A program made the position numbers and the translations under genes. This document shows positions 1-6,178 of a stretch of 7,389 nucleotides of DNA, in pieces. Below the pieces are notes generated by a model that saw only the letters and a program-made list of their open reading frames with translations, had not been told where the DNA came from and did not search any database. The stretch is taken from assembly GCA_008668455.1 (NCBI GenBank), contig RQCD01000053.1:1-7389 (forward strand), read 5' to 3'. Numbering within the stretch: the stretch's first letter is position 1; every line of letters begins with the position of its first letter. The stretch comes from Clostridia bacterium (lineage in GTDB: Bacteria; Bacillota; Clostridia; UBA1381).

Positions 1-85
1 ATGTAGAATTACGCGGACGAATTTTTATGGCTAAAAAGTTTTTGATAATTTTTAAAAATTTTTTGTAAAATTTTTAAAATAATGC
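1..85. other. A/T-rich upstream region without a gene
   Basis: The first 85 bases are mostly runs of T and A leading to the SRP RNA promoter. A 13-codon frame at 28-69 lacks a ribosome binding site and is probably not a gene. The tracts most likely act as an UP element. Confidence 0.5.
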
Positions 86-114
86 TTGCAGTTTATGAAA
101 AAATGAGGTATAAT
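86..114 (+). promoter_or_regulatory. sigma-A promoter of the SRP RNA (and probably dnaX operon)
   Basis: A TATAAT -10 box lies at 109-114 and a TTGCAG -35-like box at 86-91, separated by exactly 17 bp, which predicts transcription from about position 121. The -35 is weak after its TTG, but positions 40-85 are almost pure A/T tracts, as expected of an UP element that helps promoters of stable RNAs. No other promoter is visible before dnaX, so read-through from this one may also supply dnaX-ybaB-recR. Confidence 0.75.
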
Positions 115-134
115 ATATAAGGACATTTCATATT

Positions 135-245
135 GGCGATGATGACCGAGCCCGTGCGATTGAAAACCGTGAACCTTGTCAGATGGGGAACCAAGCAGCA
201 ATAAGCGGAGCTTTTGATGTGTTGTGGATTCCTCGGTCGGAGCCT
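135..245 (+). ncRNA. ffs: Small signal recognition particle RNA (4.5S/scRNA type)
   Basis: This is the RNA core of the signal recognition particle, which binds Ffh and helps deliver nascent membrane and secreted proteins to FtsY and the translocon. The diagnostic domain IV hairpin is present: GTCAG at 178-182, a GGAA tetraloop at 187-190 closed by GG/CC, then the AAGCAGCA strand at 193-200 that forms the conserved internal loop bound by the Ffh M domain. The outer helix closes with GACCGAG at 144-150 pairing with CTCGGTC at 232-238, with GGC 135-137 able to pair with GCC 242-244. A T-run follows immediately. The short form without an Alu domain is usual for Clostridia, and a position just before dnaX is the known arrangement in Bacillus (scr) and many Clostridia. 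The primary 5' end is probably near 121 and the exact mature ends are uncertain. Confidence 0.9.
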
Positions 246-253
246 TTTTTTTT
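232..253 (+). terminator. Intrinsic terminator/attenuator at the SRP RNA 3' end
   Basis: The 3' strand of the SRP RNA closing helix (232-238, extended by GCC 242-244) leads directly into nine T residues at 245-253. It would act as an intrinsic terminator formed by the RNA's own long-range stem. The dnaX ribosome binding site starts only 11 bases later, so partial read-through could set the ratio of SRP RNA to dnaX mRNA. The leakiness is inferred. Confidence 0.6.
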
Positions 254-263
254 ATTCATGCTT

Positions 264-269
264 AGGAGG
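264..269 (+). promoter_or_regulatory. dnaX ribosome binding site
   Basis: AGGAGG stands 8 bases before ATG 278. It settles the start codon, because the upstream in-frame GTG at 269 overlaps this site and has no Shine-Dalgarno sequence of its own. Confidence 0.85.
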
Positions 270-277
270 TGTGTTTT

Positions 278-2062
278 ATGGCATATCAGGCGATTTACCG
301 GAAATGGAGACCGCTTGTGTTTGAGGATTTAGTCGGGCAAACGCATATTACACGCACTCTGAAAAATCAGATTCAAAGCGGAAAAATTGCACATGCATAT
401 CTTTTCTGCGGAACAAGAGGGACAGGAAAAACAACAGCTGCAAAGGTATTTTCGAGGGCAATTAACTGCGAACACCCAAAGGACGGCTCTCCCTGCAACG
501 AATGCGATACCTGCCGCGGTATTTTAGACGGCAGTATTATGGACGTTTCGGAAATAGACGCTGCATCCAATAACGGTGTGGACAGTATCCGGGAGATCCG
601 CGAGGATGTGCATTATGCCGCTGCACGGACAAAATACCGGGTTTATATCATAGACGAGGTACACATGCTGTCTGCCGGTGCATTTAACGCACTGTTAAAA
701 ACCCTGGAAGAACCGCCGGAGCATGTCATTTTTATTCTTGCAACCACGGAAGCCTATCGTGTTCCGGAAACGATTCTTTCCCGGTGTCAGCGATTTGACT
801 TTAAAAGAATCCGTCCGGCTGATATTATCCTTCGGATGAAGGAAATAGCGTCCGGGGACGGATACTCGATTACAGACGATGCTTATGCGCTTTTAGCTTC
901 TTTGGCAGACGGCTCAATGAGAGACGGTCTGAGTATTTTGGAGCGTTGTATTTCTGCCTGCGGAAACGATCTGACAAAAGCAGATATTATCAGCACTCTC
1001 GGCATGGCAGAGGATGAGCTGATCCGCAGTGCGGTCGACGCGATCACAAACGGAGACAGCGAAACGCTTTTAGAAACGGTTAATACCCTTGCGTCAGACG
1101 GCAGAGACTTAACCTTGTTTTTAGATTCGTTGGTTCGCTATTACCGGAATCTGATGATTTGTAAAATTTCAAAGGAACCATCCGGACTTTTGGATTATTC
1201 GGAGGAGGATATGGTGCAGGTTCGGGCACAGGCAGAACGGGTTCCGTTTGAAAAGCTGTCCGATGCAATCACAGGCTTGTCGCAGGCGATGAATGAGGCA
1301 AAATGGATGAAAAATCCGCGGATTGCCTATGAGCTTGCATTCGTAAAGCTTTCACAGCCGGCTTTGGATCGGTCAGAAGCTTCTGTACTTGCCAGAATTG
1401 AAGCGCTTGAGGAAAAGGTTCAAAACGGTATCACAGTTACCGCAGCGCCGCCGGAGGAGAAAAAAAGCAAACCGGACAAAAAGAAGCCGCAAAAGGTTTC
1501 TGCCAGGCTCTATTGTCCGTTAGATGTGACAAAGCTGACGGCAGATTCGCCGGTCGTTGCAGCAGCCCGGAAATGGGATAAAATTTCGCAGGCTATTGCA
1601 AAAAAACTCCCGTTTGTGGCAAGTGAAGTCTTAAACAGGCGAATCACCATTGACGGAGAGGGACTCCTGATGCTGTTTGATCAGCAGGAGGCAATGAAGA
1701 AAAAAATTGCGGCAACCTATCTTTCGCAAATTCAGGATGCCTTTCAAAAACAGGCAGGCGCTGATTTGTGTATCAAAGCAGTATTTGCGGAGGATGTGGC
1801 AGACCACATCATTGATTACTGGAAAATTGGCGGAGCATCAGCAGACGCCGAGGAGGAAACGGCAGATACGCCGAGTCCGCAGAACAACAAAGCCGATCCG
1901 CTGGATGCCCTGTGCGAGGACTTTCCGGAGATTGTTGAGCTGACGGATGAGAGCGATTTTGTACATTATGAATCTGAAACCTATTCCCAGACAGCCTTTG
2001 ACGAGGATGAGCAGGAAGAGTTTTTAGAAGATCAGGAAAAAGGAGAGAATGAAAATGGGTAA
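278..2062 (+). CDS. dnaX: DNA polymerase III subunit gamma/tau (clamp loader)
   Basis: This AAA+ ATPase subunit of the replicative clamp loader loads the beta sliding clamp and, in its full-length tau form, tethers polymerase and helicase at the fork. From the chosen start the protein has 594 residues, usual for Firmicutes. Visible motifs are the family N-terminus YRKWRP, Walker A GTRGTGKT (45-52), a zinc module with Cys64, Cys73, Cys76 and Cys79, Walker B IIDEVH with Asp126-Glu127, and the SRC arginine-finger motif (168-170). A Lys/Pro-rich linker follows near 390-405, then a tau-type C-terminal region ending in a very acidic tail. ATG 278 is preferred because AGGAGG at 264-269 lies 8 bases upstream; an in-frame GTG at 269 overlaps that site and is unlikely. 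The gene overlaps ybaB by 8 bases. An A7 tract at 1460-1466 in the linker could allow slippage to a gamma form (see findings). Identification is secure. Confidence 0.97.
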   Translation: MAYQAIYRKWRPLVFEDLVGQTHITRTLKNQIQSGKIAHAYLFCGTRGTGKTTAAKVFSRAINCEHPKDGSPCNECDTCRGILDGSIMDVSEIDAASNNGVDSIREIREDVHYAAARTKYRVYIIDEVHMLSAGAFNALLKTLEEPPEHVIFILATTEAYRVPETILSRCQRFDFKRIRPADIILRMKEIASGDGYSITDDAYALLASLADGSMRDGLSILERCISACGNDLTKADIISTLGMAEDELIRSAVDAITNGDSETLLETVNTLASDGRDLTLFLDSLVRYYRNLMICKISKEPSGLLDYSEEDMVQVRAQAERVPFEKLSDAITGLSQAMNEAKWMKNPRIAYELAFVKLSQPALDRSEASVLARIEALEEKVQNGITVTAAPPEEKKSKPDKKKPQKVSARLYCPLDVTKLTADSPVVAAARKWDKISQAIAKKLPFVASEVLNRRITIDGEGLLMLFDQQEAMKKKIAATYLSQIQDAFQKQAGADLCIKAVFAEDVADHIIDYWKIGGASADAEEETADTPSPQNNKADPLDALCEDFPEIVELTDESDFVHYESETYSQTAFDEDEQEEFLEDQEKGENENG

Positions 2063-2408
2063 ATATAAGGGATTTCACGGAGCTGGAATGAACACCAACA
2101 AGAACATGAACAGCGTGATCAAACAAGCGCAGAAGATGCAGGAGGAAATGGAACGCGTTCAGAGCGAAATGGAAGAAAAGACGGTAGAAGCAACTGCCGG
2201 CGGCGGAGTGGTTGAAGTGCAGGCAAACGGCAGGAAAGAAATTCTTTCGATTAAAATTAAGCCGGAGGCAGTTGATCCGGAGGATGTTGAGACCTTAGAG
2301 GATTTAGTGCTGGTTGCTGTCAATGAAGCCATTAAAAAGGCGGACGATATGATGACAGAGGGAATGAGTGAAATTACCGGCGGTATCAATATTCCGGGAT
2401 TATTCTAA
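2055..2408 (+). CDS. ybaB: YbaB/EbfC family nucleoid-associated protein
   Basis: Members of this family are small dimeric DNA-binding proteins that coat the nucleoid and are nearly always encoded between dnaX and recR (yaaK in Bacillus subtilis). The product has 117 residues. It begins with a Gly-rich segment, then a charged helix of the form SVIKQAQKMQEEMERVQSEM that should be coiled coil. The family core follows: VEATAGGGVVEVQANGRKE, KIKPEAVDPEDVETLEDL, and a C-terminal helix with NEAIKKADDMMTEGM ending in a Gly/Pro-rich IPGLF tail. Two in-frame ATGs are possible, at 2049 and 2055. AGGAG at 2041-2045 is 9 bases from the second and only 3 from the first, so 2055 was chosen. The start lies inside the end of dnaX, implying translational coupling, and recR begins 18 bases after its stop. 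Confidence 0.93.
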   Translation: MGKYKGFHGAGMNTNKNMNSVIKQAQKMQEEMERVQSEMEEKTVEATAGGGVVEVQANGRKEILSIKIKPEAVDPEDVETLEDLVLVAVNEAIKKADDMMTEGMSEITGGINIPGLF

Positions 2409-2426
2409 CATGCAGGGGATGAAAAT

Positions 2427-3023
2427 ATGCATGCAGTACCAATTGAGGTATTAATTGAAAAGTTTGAACAGCTACCGGGGATTGGAAGAAAAAGTGCAGA
2501 AAGAATCGCCTTTCACATTCTGGACACGATGTCAAAGCAGGAAGTTCAAGAGATGGCAGAGGGGATTTTGCATGCAAAAAATTCGATCTGCCTTTGTCCG
2601 GTGTGTCAGAATCTTACCGATACAGCACCCTGTGCGGTTTGCGCATCTCCGGAGAGAGATCATTCTGTGATCTGTGTGGTGGAGAATCCGAAGGATGTTT
2701 CGGCGATTGAAAAAACAAATGAATACCGCGGTGTGTATCATGTTTTGCACGGAGCACTTTCTCCTATGGACGGCATTGCACCGGAGGATTTAAAGATCAA
2801 AGAGCTGTTAGAGCGGATCGCAGAGGATCAGGTTTCGGAGGTCATTATGGCAACAAATCCAACCGTCAGCGGAACGGCGACCGCGGTTTATTTATCAAAG
2901 CTGCTTCAGCCAATGGGAATCCGTGTGACCAGAATTGCCCATGGCATTCCGGTTGGCGGCGATCTGGAATATGCAGACGAGGTCACCCTCATAAAAGCAC
3001 TTGAGGGAAGACGGGAAATGTGA
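2427..3023 (+). CDS. recR: Recombination mediator protein RecR
   Basis: RecR works with RecO (and RecF) to load RecA onto SSB-coated single-stranded DNA during gap and break repair. The 198-residue length is standard for the family. Domains in order are an N-terminal helix-hairpin-helix with LPGIGRKSAERIAF (16-29), a C4 zinc finger using Cys57, Cys60, Cys69 and Cys72, and a Toprim domain from about residue 80 (VICVVENPKDVSAIE, with the conserved Glu86, and MATNPTVSGTATA). It ends in the family segment RVTRIAHGIPVGGDLEYADE. A purine-rich AGGGGA at 2414-2419 lies 7 bases before the ATG. It is the last gene of the dnaX-ybaB-recR unit and is followed 8 bases later by a terminator hairpin. No abnormalities are seen. 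Confidence 0.97.
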   Translation: MHAVPIEVLIEKFEQLPGIGRKSAERIAFHILDTMSKQEVQEMAEGILHAKNSICLCPVCQNLTDTAPCAVCASPERDHSVICVVENPKDVSAIEKTNEYRGVYHVLHGALSPMDGIAPEDLKIKELLERIAEDQVSEVIMATNPTVSGTATAVYLSKLLQPMGIRVTRIAHGIPVGGDLEYADEVTLIKALEGRREM

Positions 3024-3070
3024 AAAAAAAGCGGATGGAGGGCCGGAAATGAGCTTCCATCCGTTTTTTT
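3023..3070. terminator. Bidirectional intrinsic terminator between recR and the rhamnosidase
   Basis: CGGATGGA at 3032-3039 pairs with TCCATCCG at 3056-3063 (8 bp, 16-base loop). On the plus strand it is followed by T7 (3064-3070) and on the left flanked by A8 (3023-3030), so the reverse transcript also ends in a U-run. It terminates recR from one side and the convergent GH78 gene, whose stop codon overlaps the T-run (3069-3071), from the other. Confidence 0.85.
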
Positions 3071-5129
3071 AGTTTTTGTAAAAATCTCCGAATATTTTGT
3101 GATAAACATAAATCGGAACGGCAGACCAGCCATGACAGAGACTTCCGGCTTCCCCAAAATCTGCTGCACCGCCGATTGTTTCGTAAAAGGCGGTTCCTCC
3201 CTGGTAAAGAATTTTGCCCCAAAGGGAGCGGATTTCCCGGAGCACAGCAGGATAGTTTCTTTTATACTTTAACATCGCCATATATTTAAAAAGACAGCTG
3301 GAAAGCGTTGTCGGAACAAGATCGTTTTTCTGCGCTAAAATCTGACTTAGCTTTGCCGGAGAGGGGGCAAATCCGGTCAGAATTGCTAATGCCTGTGCCA
3401 GCTCGCAAGGTTGCTCCTGATCCAAAAAGGTATGATAGAGTCCCTTTTTTTCATCATAAAACGTTTTATTTACCGCAAGCTTTAATTCGTTTTTCCTGCT
3501 TGTCCATTCTTTTTTCAAGTCCTTTGATCCGGTGATTTCTGCAAGCTCTATTGCATGCTGCAAGGCATACGCGAGAAACAGTTGCAAAAGAACATCAAAA
3601 CGGTGATAAGTATCTGCTCCGCTCAGACCGTTCTCCCAATCGTAGAAATTCCAGTATTTTTTATCTGCCGGAGTGGGGAGCAGATGATCCTCCATGCTGG
3701 AAAAATAACGGTCAAGCATAATTTTTGTTGTTTTCTGTGCCTCATGCGCATAGCGAAAGTCCTGGCTGTAACGAACGTATTCCACAGCAAAAACAATCCA
3801 CATCATAGAAAAGCTTGGAATGGTAATATCAATCCCGCTCGGTGCGCACAAATCCAAAAATCCATCCCCACGCAGAGAACTGCCCAAAAGTCTGATCGAT
3901 GCTTTTGCAAACTCATAGTTGCCGAATGCAGCATAGCCGAAAAGCGCCTGACTTCTGGAATCCATGGCATAGAGCGACTGCTCGCGCCAGGGGCAGTCCT
4001 CATAATGCTCATGCATACATTCCACCAGAGTTGCAATAGAGGTTTCATAGATTTTCCTGTCTAAAGAATCCGTTAATGGCGGCATGGGTTTACATTTGAC
4101 CGGATAATGTGCAATTTGCAGTCCAACGCGGTTGATTTTTAGCGTACCGGTCAGATTCCGGATGCAAACCTGTAAATACCGCCCGGCAATCCGACGAAAA
4201 TAATGGGTGAATTGATTTTTCCCCGGCTTTGCACGGTAACTTAAGGAAAAACAGCGTCCATCTATGTAAGAGCGCACACGCAGACTTTCCAAATGCTCTC
4301 CGTATCCAATCTCCAAATCAGCCGTTCCGTTTTCGTCTAAATCAAAATCTAATTCCAAATATCCGGAGGTTTCCCGCTCCAAATCATAAATCAGATAGGT
4401 ATTGTCCTCAGAAATGGTTTCAAAGGAGTTAAAGAAGATAGATTTAGAGGAAAAGTAGGCTGCCTGCATCCGTTCTGCTGCCGGGTGGGTTTCGTCCAGC
4501 TGATCAATAAACTGACCGGCGGCAATCAAATGCGAGGGAGAATGCATAGAAAGATCTAGCTTTTGGATGGGACGTTTTTCTATGATTTTCGGTAAAAAAT
4601 CGCAAAAGTCAAGCTTCACAGCCGGTTTCCAGGTAGAATCAAGAGATTCTGTTTTCCATGCGGTTTCCTTTCCTGCATCATATGCAAGCGTTGGACCTAA
4701 TTGCAGAGTAATGAGCTGCTGCTCTCCGCGCTGATATCCGCTGCCCTCTCCGGTCATGGCTGCCTGGTTGGAAATCCAGCTGTCTGCATGACGAATTGCA
4801 TAAATTAACCCGGGTGTTCCGGTTTTATAGCATGAGGTGTCGATTCCCTGATAATATACCAAAATAGCAAGTGTGTTTTTTCCCGGCTTTGCATGCCGGG
4901 ATAGCTCTAACACATCATAAAATTTGTTATGCGGATATGCAAGATATTGCCCGGTGGAAACAAAATGACCGTTGAGCCAGACGCAGTAATTTGTGTCACA
5001 GCTGATATAAAGCTTTGCCGATGCGTTTGGGGAGAAAACAACCTCCTGACGAAAGGCGGCAAATTGGTTGACCGATTGAAAATCCAGACTGTTCCAAAGC
5101 CAGGTGGAATTTGTTTTTGAAAAATCCAT
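3069..5129 (-). CDS. GH78-type alpha-L-rhamnosidase, cytoplasmic
   Basis: This enzyme is predicted to release terminal alpha-L-rhamnose from oligosaccharides or glycosides by an inverting mechanism. It has 686 residues from the chosen ATG at 5129, which has GGAGG (5139-5143) 9 bases upstream; an in-frame ATG at 5189 adds 20 residues but lies upstream of that site and of the promoter. No signal peptide is present, so it should act in the cytoplasm on imported substrates. The N-terminal part (about 20-140) is a beta-sandwich with a sugar-binding-like segment around TNYCVWLNGHFVSTGQ. A second beta-rich region follows, then the (alpha/alpha)6 barrel. In the barrel EDCPWREQ places Asp378 and Glu383 five residues apart, with Asp390 twelve after Asp378, the spacing of the GH78 active-site acids; Glu383 is the likely general acid. 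Near the end GGTAFYET gives Glu650 as the probable base, followed by CHGWSAVPIYVYHKIFG as in the family. The frame is intact although its divergent neighbours are broken. The exact substrate is unknown. Confidence 0.85.
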   Translation of the reverse strand: MDFSKTNSTWLWNSLDFQSVNQFAAFRQEVVFSPNASAKLYISCDTNYCVWLNGHFVSTGQYLAYPHNKFYDVLELSRHAKPGKNTLAILVYYQGIDTSCYKTGTPGLIYAIRHADSWISNQAAMTGEGSGYQRGEQQLITLQLGPTLAYDAGKETAWKTESLDSTWKPAVKLDFCDFLPKIIEKRPIQKLDLSMHSPSHLIAAGQFIDQLDETHPAAERMQAAYFSSKSIFFNSFETISEDNTYLIYDLERETSGYLELDFDLDENGTADLEIGYGEHLESLRVRSYIDGRCFSLSYRAKPGKNQFTHYFRRIAGRYLQVCIRNLTGTLKINRVGLQIAHYPVKCKPMPPLTDSLDRKIYETSIATLVECMHEHYEDCPWREQSLYAMDSRSQALFGYAAFGNYEFAKASIRLLGSSLRGDGFLDLCAPSGIDITIPSFSMMWIVFAVEYVRYSQDFRYAHEAQKTTKIMLDRYFSSMEDHLLPTPADKKYWNFYDWENGLSGADTYHRFDVLLQLFLAYALQHAIELAEITGSKDLKKEWTSRKNELKLAVNKTFYDEKKGLYHTFLDQEQPCELAQALAILTGFAPSPAKLSQILAQKNDLVPTTLSSCLFKYMAMLKYKRNYPAVLREIRSLWGKILYQGGTAFYETIGGAADFGEAGSLCHGWSAVPIYVYHKIFGDFYKN

Positions 5130-5160
5130 AACGGGATACCTCCAGTGTGATATTGTACTA

Positions 5161-5189
5161 ATTATATAATATCTGTTGGGGAAAGTCAA
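5161..5189 (-). promoter_or_regulatory. sigma-A promoter of the rhamnosidase gene
   Basis: Read on the minus strand, TTGACT (5189-5184) and TATAAT (5166-5161) are separated by 17 bp, a near-consensus promoter with transcription predicted from about 5154. That leaves a leader of about 25 bases carrying the GGAGG site at 5143-5139. The -35 box abuts the leftmost copy of the direct repeats at 5188-5241, so a regulator bound there would touch RNA polymerase. Confidence 0.8.
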
Positions 5190-5241
5190 TCCTAAAATTC
5201 GGTGTAATCATAGAATTTGGAACAGAATCATAGATTTTGGA
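5188..5241. repeat. Three direct repeats, candidate operator in the divergent promoter region
   Basis: Two nearly identical 16-mers, AATCATAGAATTTGGA at 5206-5221 and AATCATAGATTTTGGA at 5226-5241, differ at one base and start 20 bp apart. A third, weaker copy AATCCTAAAATTCGG at 5188-5202 matches the first at 12 of 15 positions and starts 18 bp before it. Spacing near two helical turns places all copies on about the same DNA face, which fits binding of an AraC/YesN-type regulator. The leftmost copy overlaps the rhamnosidase -35 box; the rightmost ends two bases before the -35 of the opposite promoter. The regulator is not encoded in the window. Confidence 0.6.
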
Positions 5242-5243
5242 CG

Positions 5244-5271
5244 TTGTAAAATGCAGTTTCTCAGGTAAAAT
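5244..5271 (+). promoter_or_regulatory. Probable promoter of the decayed lipoprotein gene
   Basis: TTGTAA at 5244-5249 and TAAAAT at 5266-5271 are separated by 16 bp and lie 36 bp before the ATG at 5308, which also keeps a strong GGGAGGAG ribosome binding site at 5296-5303. The promoter looks intact although the gene behind it is broken. Confidence 0.5.
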
Positions 5272-5307
5272 AGAATTATCAAAAAAAACACACATGGGAG
5301 GAGAAAC

Positions 5308-5449
5308 ATGAAAAAGTTTTTCAAAAAATCATTGGCAGGAACCTCGGCGCTTTGTCTTGCGGCAACGGTAACCAGCTGCGGCAATGATCAAACTGAAACT
5401 GCATCCGATCAGCTGGACCTATTGGGTTGAGTTAAATTCAAACGCAGCA
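5308..5449 (+). pseudogene. N-terminal remnant of a LipO/YtcQ-like sugar ABC solute-binding lipoprotein
   Basis: The reading frame starts as a lipoprotein: MKKFFKKS basic start, a hydrophobic stretch LAGTSALCLAATV, then the lipobox VTSC-G with the lipidated Cys at residue 24, and an acidic, polar linker. It stops at TGA 5428-5430 after 40 codons. In the +1 frame the sequence continues as ISWTYWVELNSNAA (5408-5449), which closely resembles the start of the mature family-1 solute-binding proteins of the LipO/YtcQ type (TYWVPLNSNAA-like). A 1- or 2-base indel near 5400-5410 therefore broke the gene. Family similarity ends after 5449, where an unrelated sequence is joined, so nearly all of the protein, normally several hundred residues, is lost. 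In Bacillus, YtcQ works with the YteP and YtcP permeases in uptake of rhamnogalacturonan fragments, which fits the rhamnosidase next door. Family assignment is from memory of the motif. Confidence 0.65.
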
Positions 5450-5626
5450 ATTTTGGGTGTTTGGGGTGCAGAAGCGTATTTGGATGGAATCAGACTTATG
5501 CCGGATCAGGAGGGGTATGTGCAGATTGACTTAACCGGTTATGATGAACTGGTGTTTGTCTGCAAGAAACAAAACAAGAACTTTGGTGTTCCAATGCTTG
5601 AGACTGAACGTAAGATGCGGCTATGA
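5450..5626 (+). pseudogene. Unrecognised coding fragment joined to the lipoprotein remnant
   Basis: The +1 frame carrying the lipoprotein continuation stays open to TGA 5624-5626 and reads as credible protein: WGAEAYLDGIRLMPDQEG, then YVQIDLTGYDELVFVCKKQ. Alternating hydrophobic residues suggest short beta strands, as at the end of a beta-sandwich domain. It does not look like the continuation of a solute-binding protein, and I do not recognise the family. Coding character seems to end near 5590-5600, where the ADP-ribosylglycohydrolase-like segment starts in a different frame. It is best read as a fragment of another gene of the same lost cluster, brought here by an internal deletion. Confidence 0.4.
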
Positions 5627-6165
5627 TACCGATTGCACCTGTGCAAGCGCGGCATCCATTATCGGTATTATCCGTGGGTATGAAGCGATTGGGAATACAA
5701 AAGACCTGATCAATGATTATTTTGTCTGTGGAATTGATGTGGTACGTCCGTCGGACAGTATCAAAAGACTTGCCGAAGATTCTGCAAAAATCGCCTTGAA
5801 AACCCCAAACCTTGAGACACTTTTCTTGCATGCACCGGAGCGGGCACAAAGACCAAAAAAGCGGCTGCATTTAGAATATGCCGCAGAGGAAGGGTTCTCG
5901 GCGGCAAAAAGAATATTAGATCCGATCAAATGGAGCGATTGATGTGGAAAGCCGGATGACTATGGAGGGACAAATGTGCTGCTATGCAAAAGCAAATATC
6001 ATCTCACCCAAAAAACAGACTGTCTGGCTGATTGTCGGAAACACAGACGGATTCCGAATCTATGTAAATTGGAAAAACGTGCTGGAAAAGGATGAAATCC
6101 GTATGTGGACACCTTAAACATATAGTTTGAAAAAGCAAACACTGTTCATGGACTTAAAAATACTT
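5601..6165 (+). pseudogene. C-terminal remnant of an ADP-ribosylglycohydrolase-family protein, in two frames
   Basis: From about 5601 to TGA 5940-5942 one frame reads NVRCGYDTDCTCASAASIIG followed by IIRGYEAI, the late metal-binding motif of the ADP-ribosylglycohydrolase fold (G-x-D-T-D, with the Asp pair that binds the divalent ions), then IDVVRPSDSIKRLAEDSAKI. The N-terminal two thirds of that domain is missing. From about 5941 the next frame (+1) reads EGQMCCYAKANIISPKKQ, TVWLIVGNTDGFRIYVNW and KDEIRMWTP before an in-frame TAA at 6115. The same frame then resumes as TYSLKKQTLFMDLKIL up to TGA 6166. This resembles the C-terminal beta-sandwich appended to long clostridial members of the family found in carbohydrate loci. 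At least one frameshift, one nonsense change and a 5' deletion are visible, so no functional product is expected. The first part of the assignment is firmer than the second. Confidence 0.6.
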
Positions 6166-6178
6166 TGAAGGTGGATTA

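Noticed and set aside
28..69. 13-codon frame MAKKFLIIFKNFL upstream of the SRP RNA
   Set aside because: There is no Shine-Dalgarno sequence and no promoter in front; the sequence is simply A/T tracts of the probable UP element.
269..277. GTG at 269 as the dnaX start (three extra residues)
   Set aside because: It overlaps the AGGAGG that is correctly spaced for ATG 278, and the family N-terminus begins at MAYQAIYRKWRP.
1707..1943. 78-codon plus-strand frame within dnaX
   Set aside because: It is an out-of-frame reading of the dnaX C-terminal region without start signals; composition is Arg/Pro-rich shadow type.
3555..4064. Plus-strand 169-codon frame inside the rhamnosidase
   Set aside because: It is antisense to an intact GH78 gene with catalytic motifs, has no ribosome binding site and shows no recognisable protein features.
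5188..5241. CRISPR-like reading of the spaced repeats
   Set aside because: The units are 15-16 bp with only 3-4 bp between them and just three copies; this fits operator sites, not repeats separated by 30-bp spacers, and no cas genes are present.
5496..5929. Minus-strand frames of 124 and 70 codons over the pseudogene region
   Set aside because: The plus strand carries recognisable family motifs here; the minus-strand peptides look like shadow translations and have no ribosome binding site.
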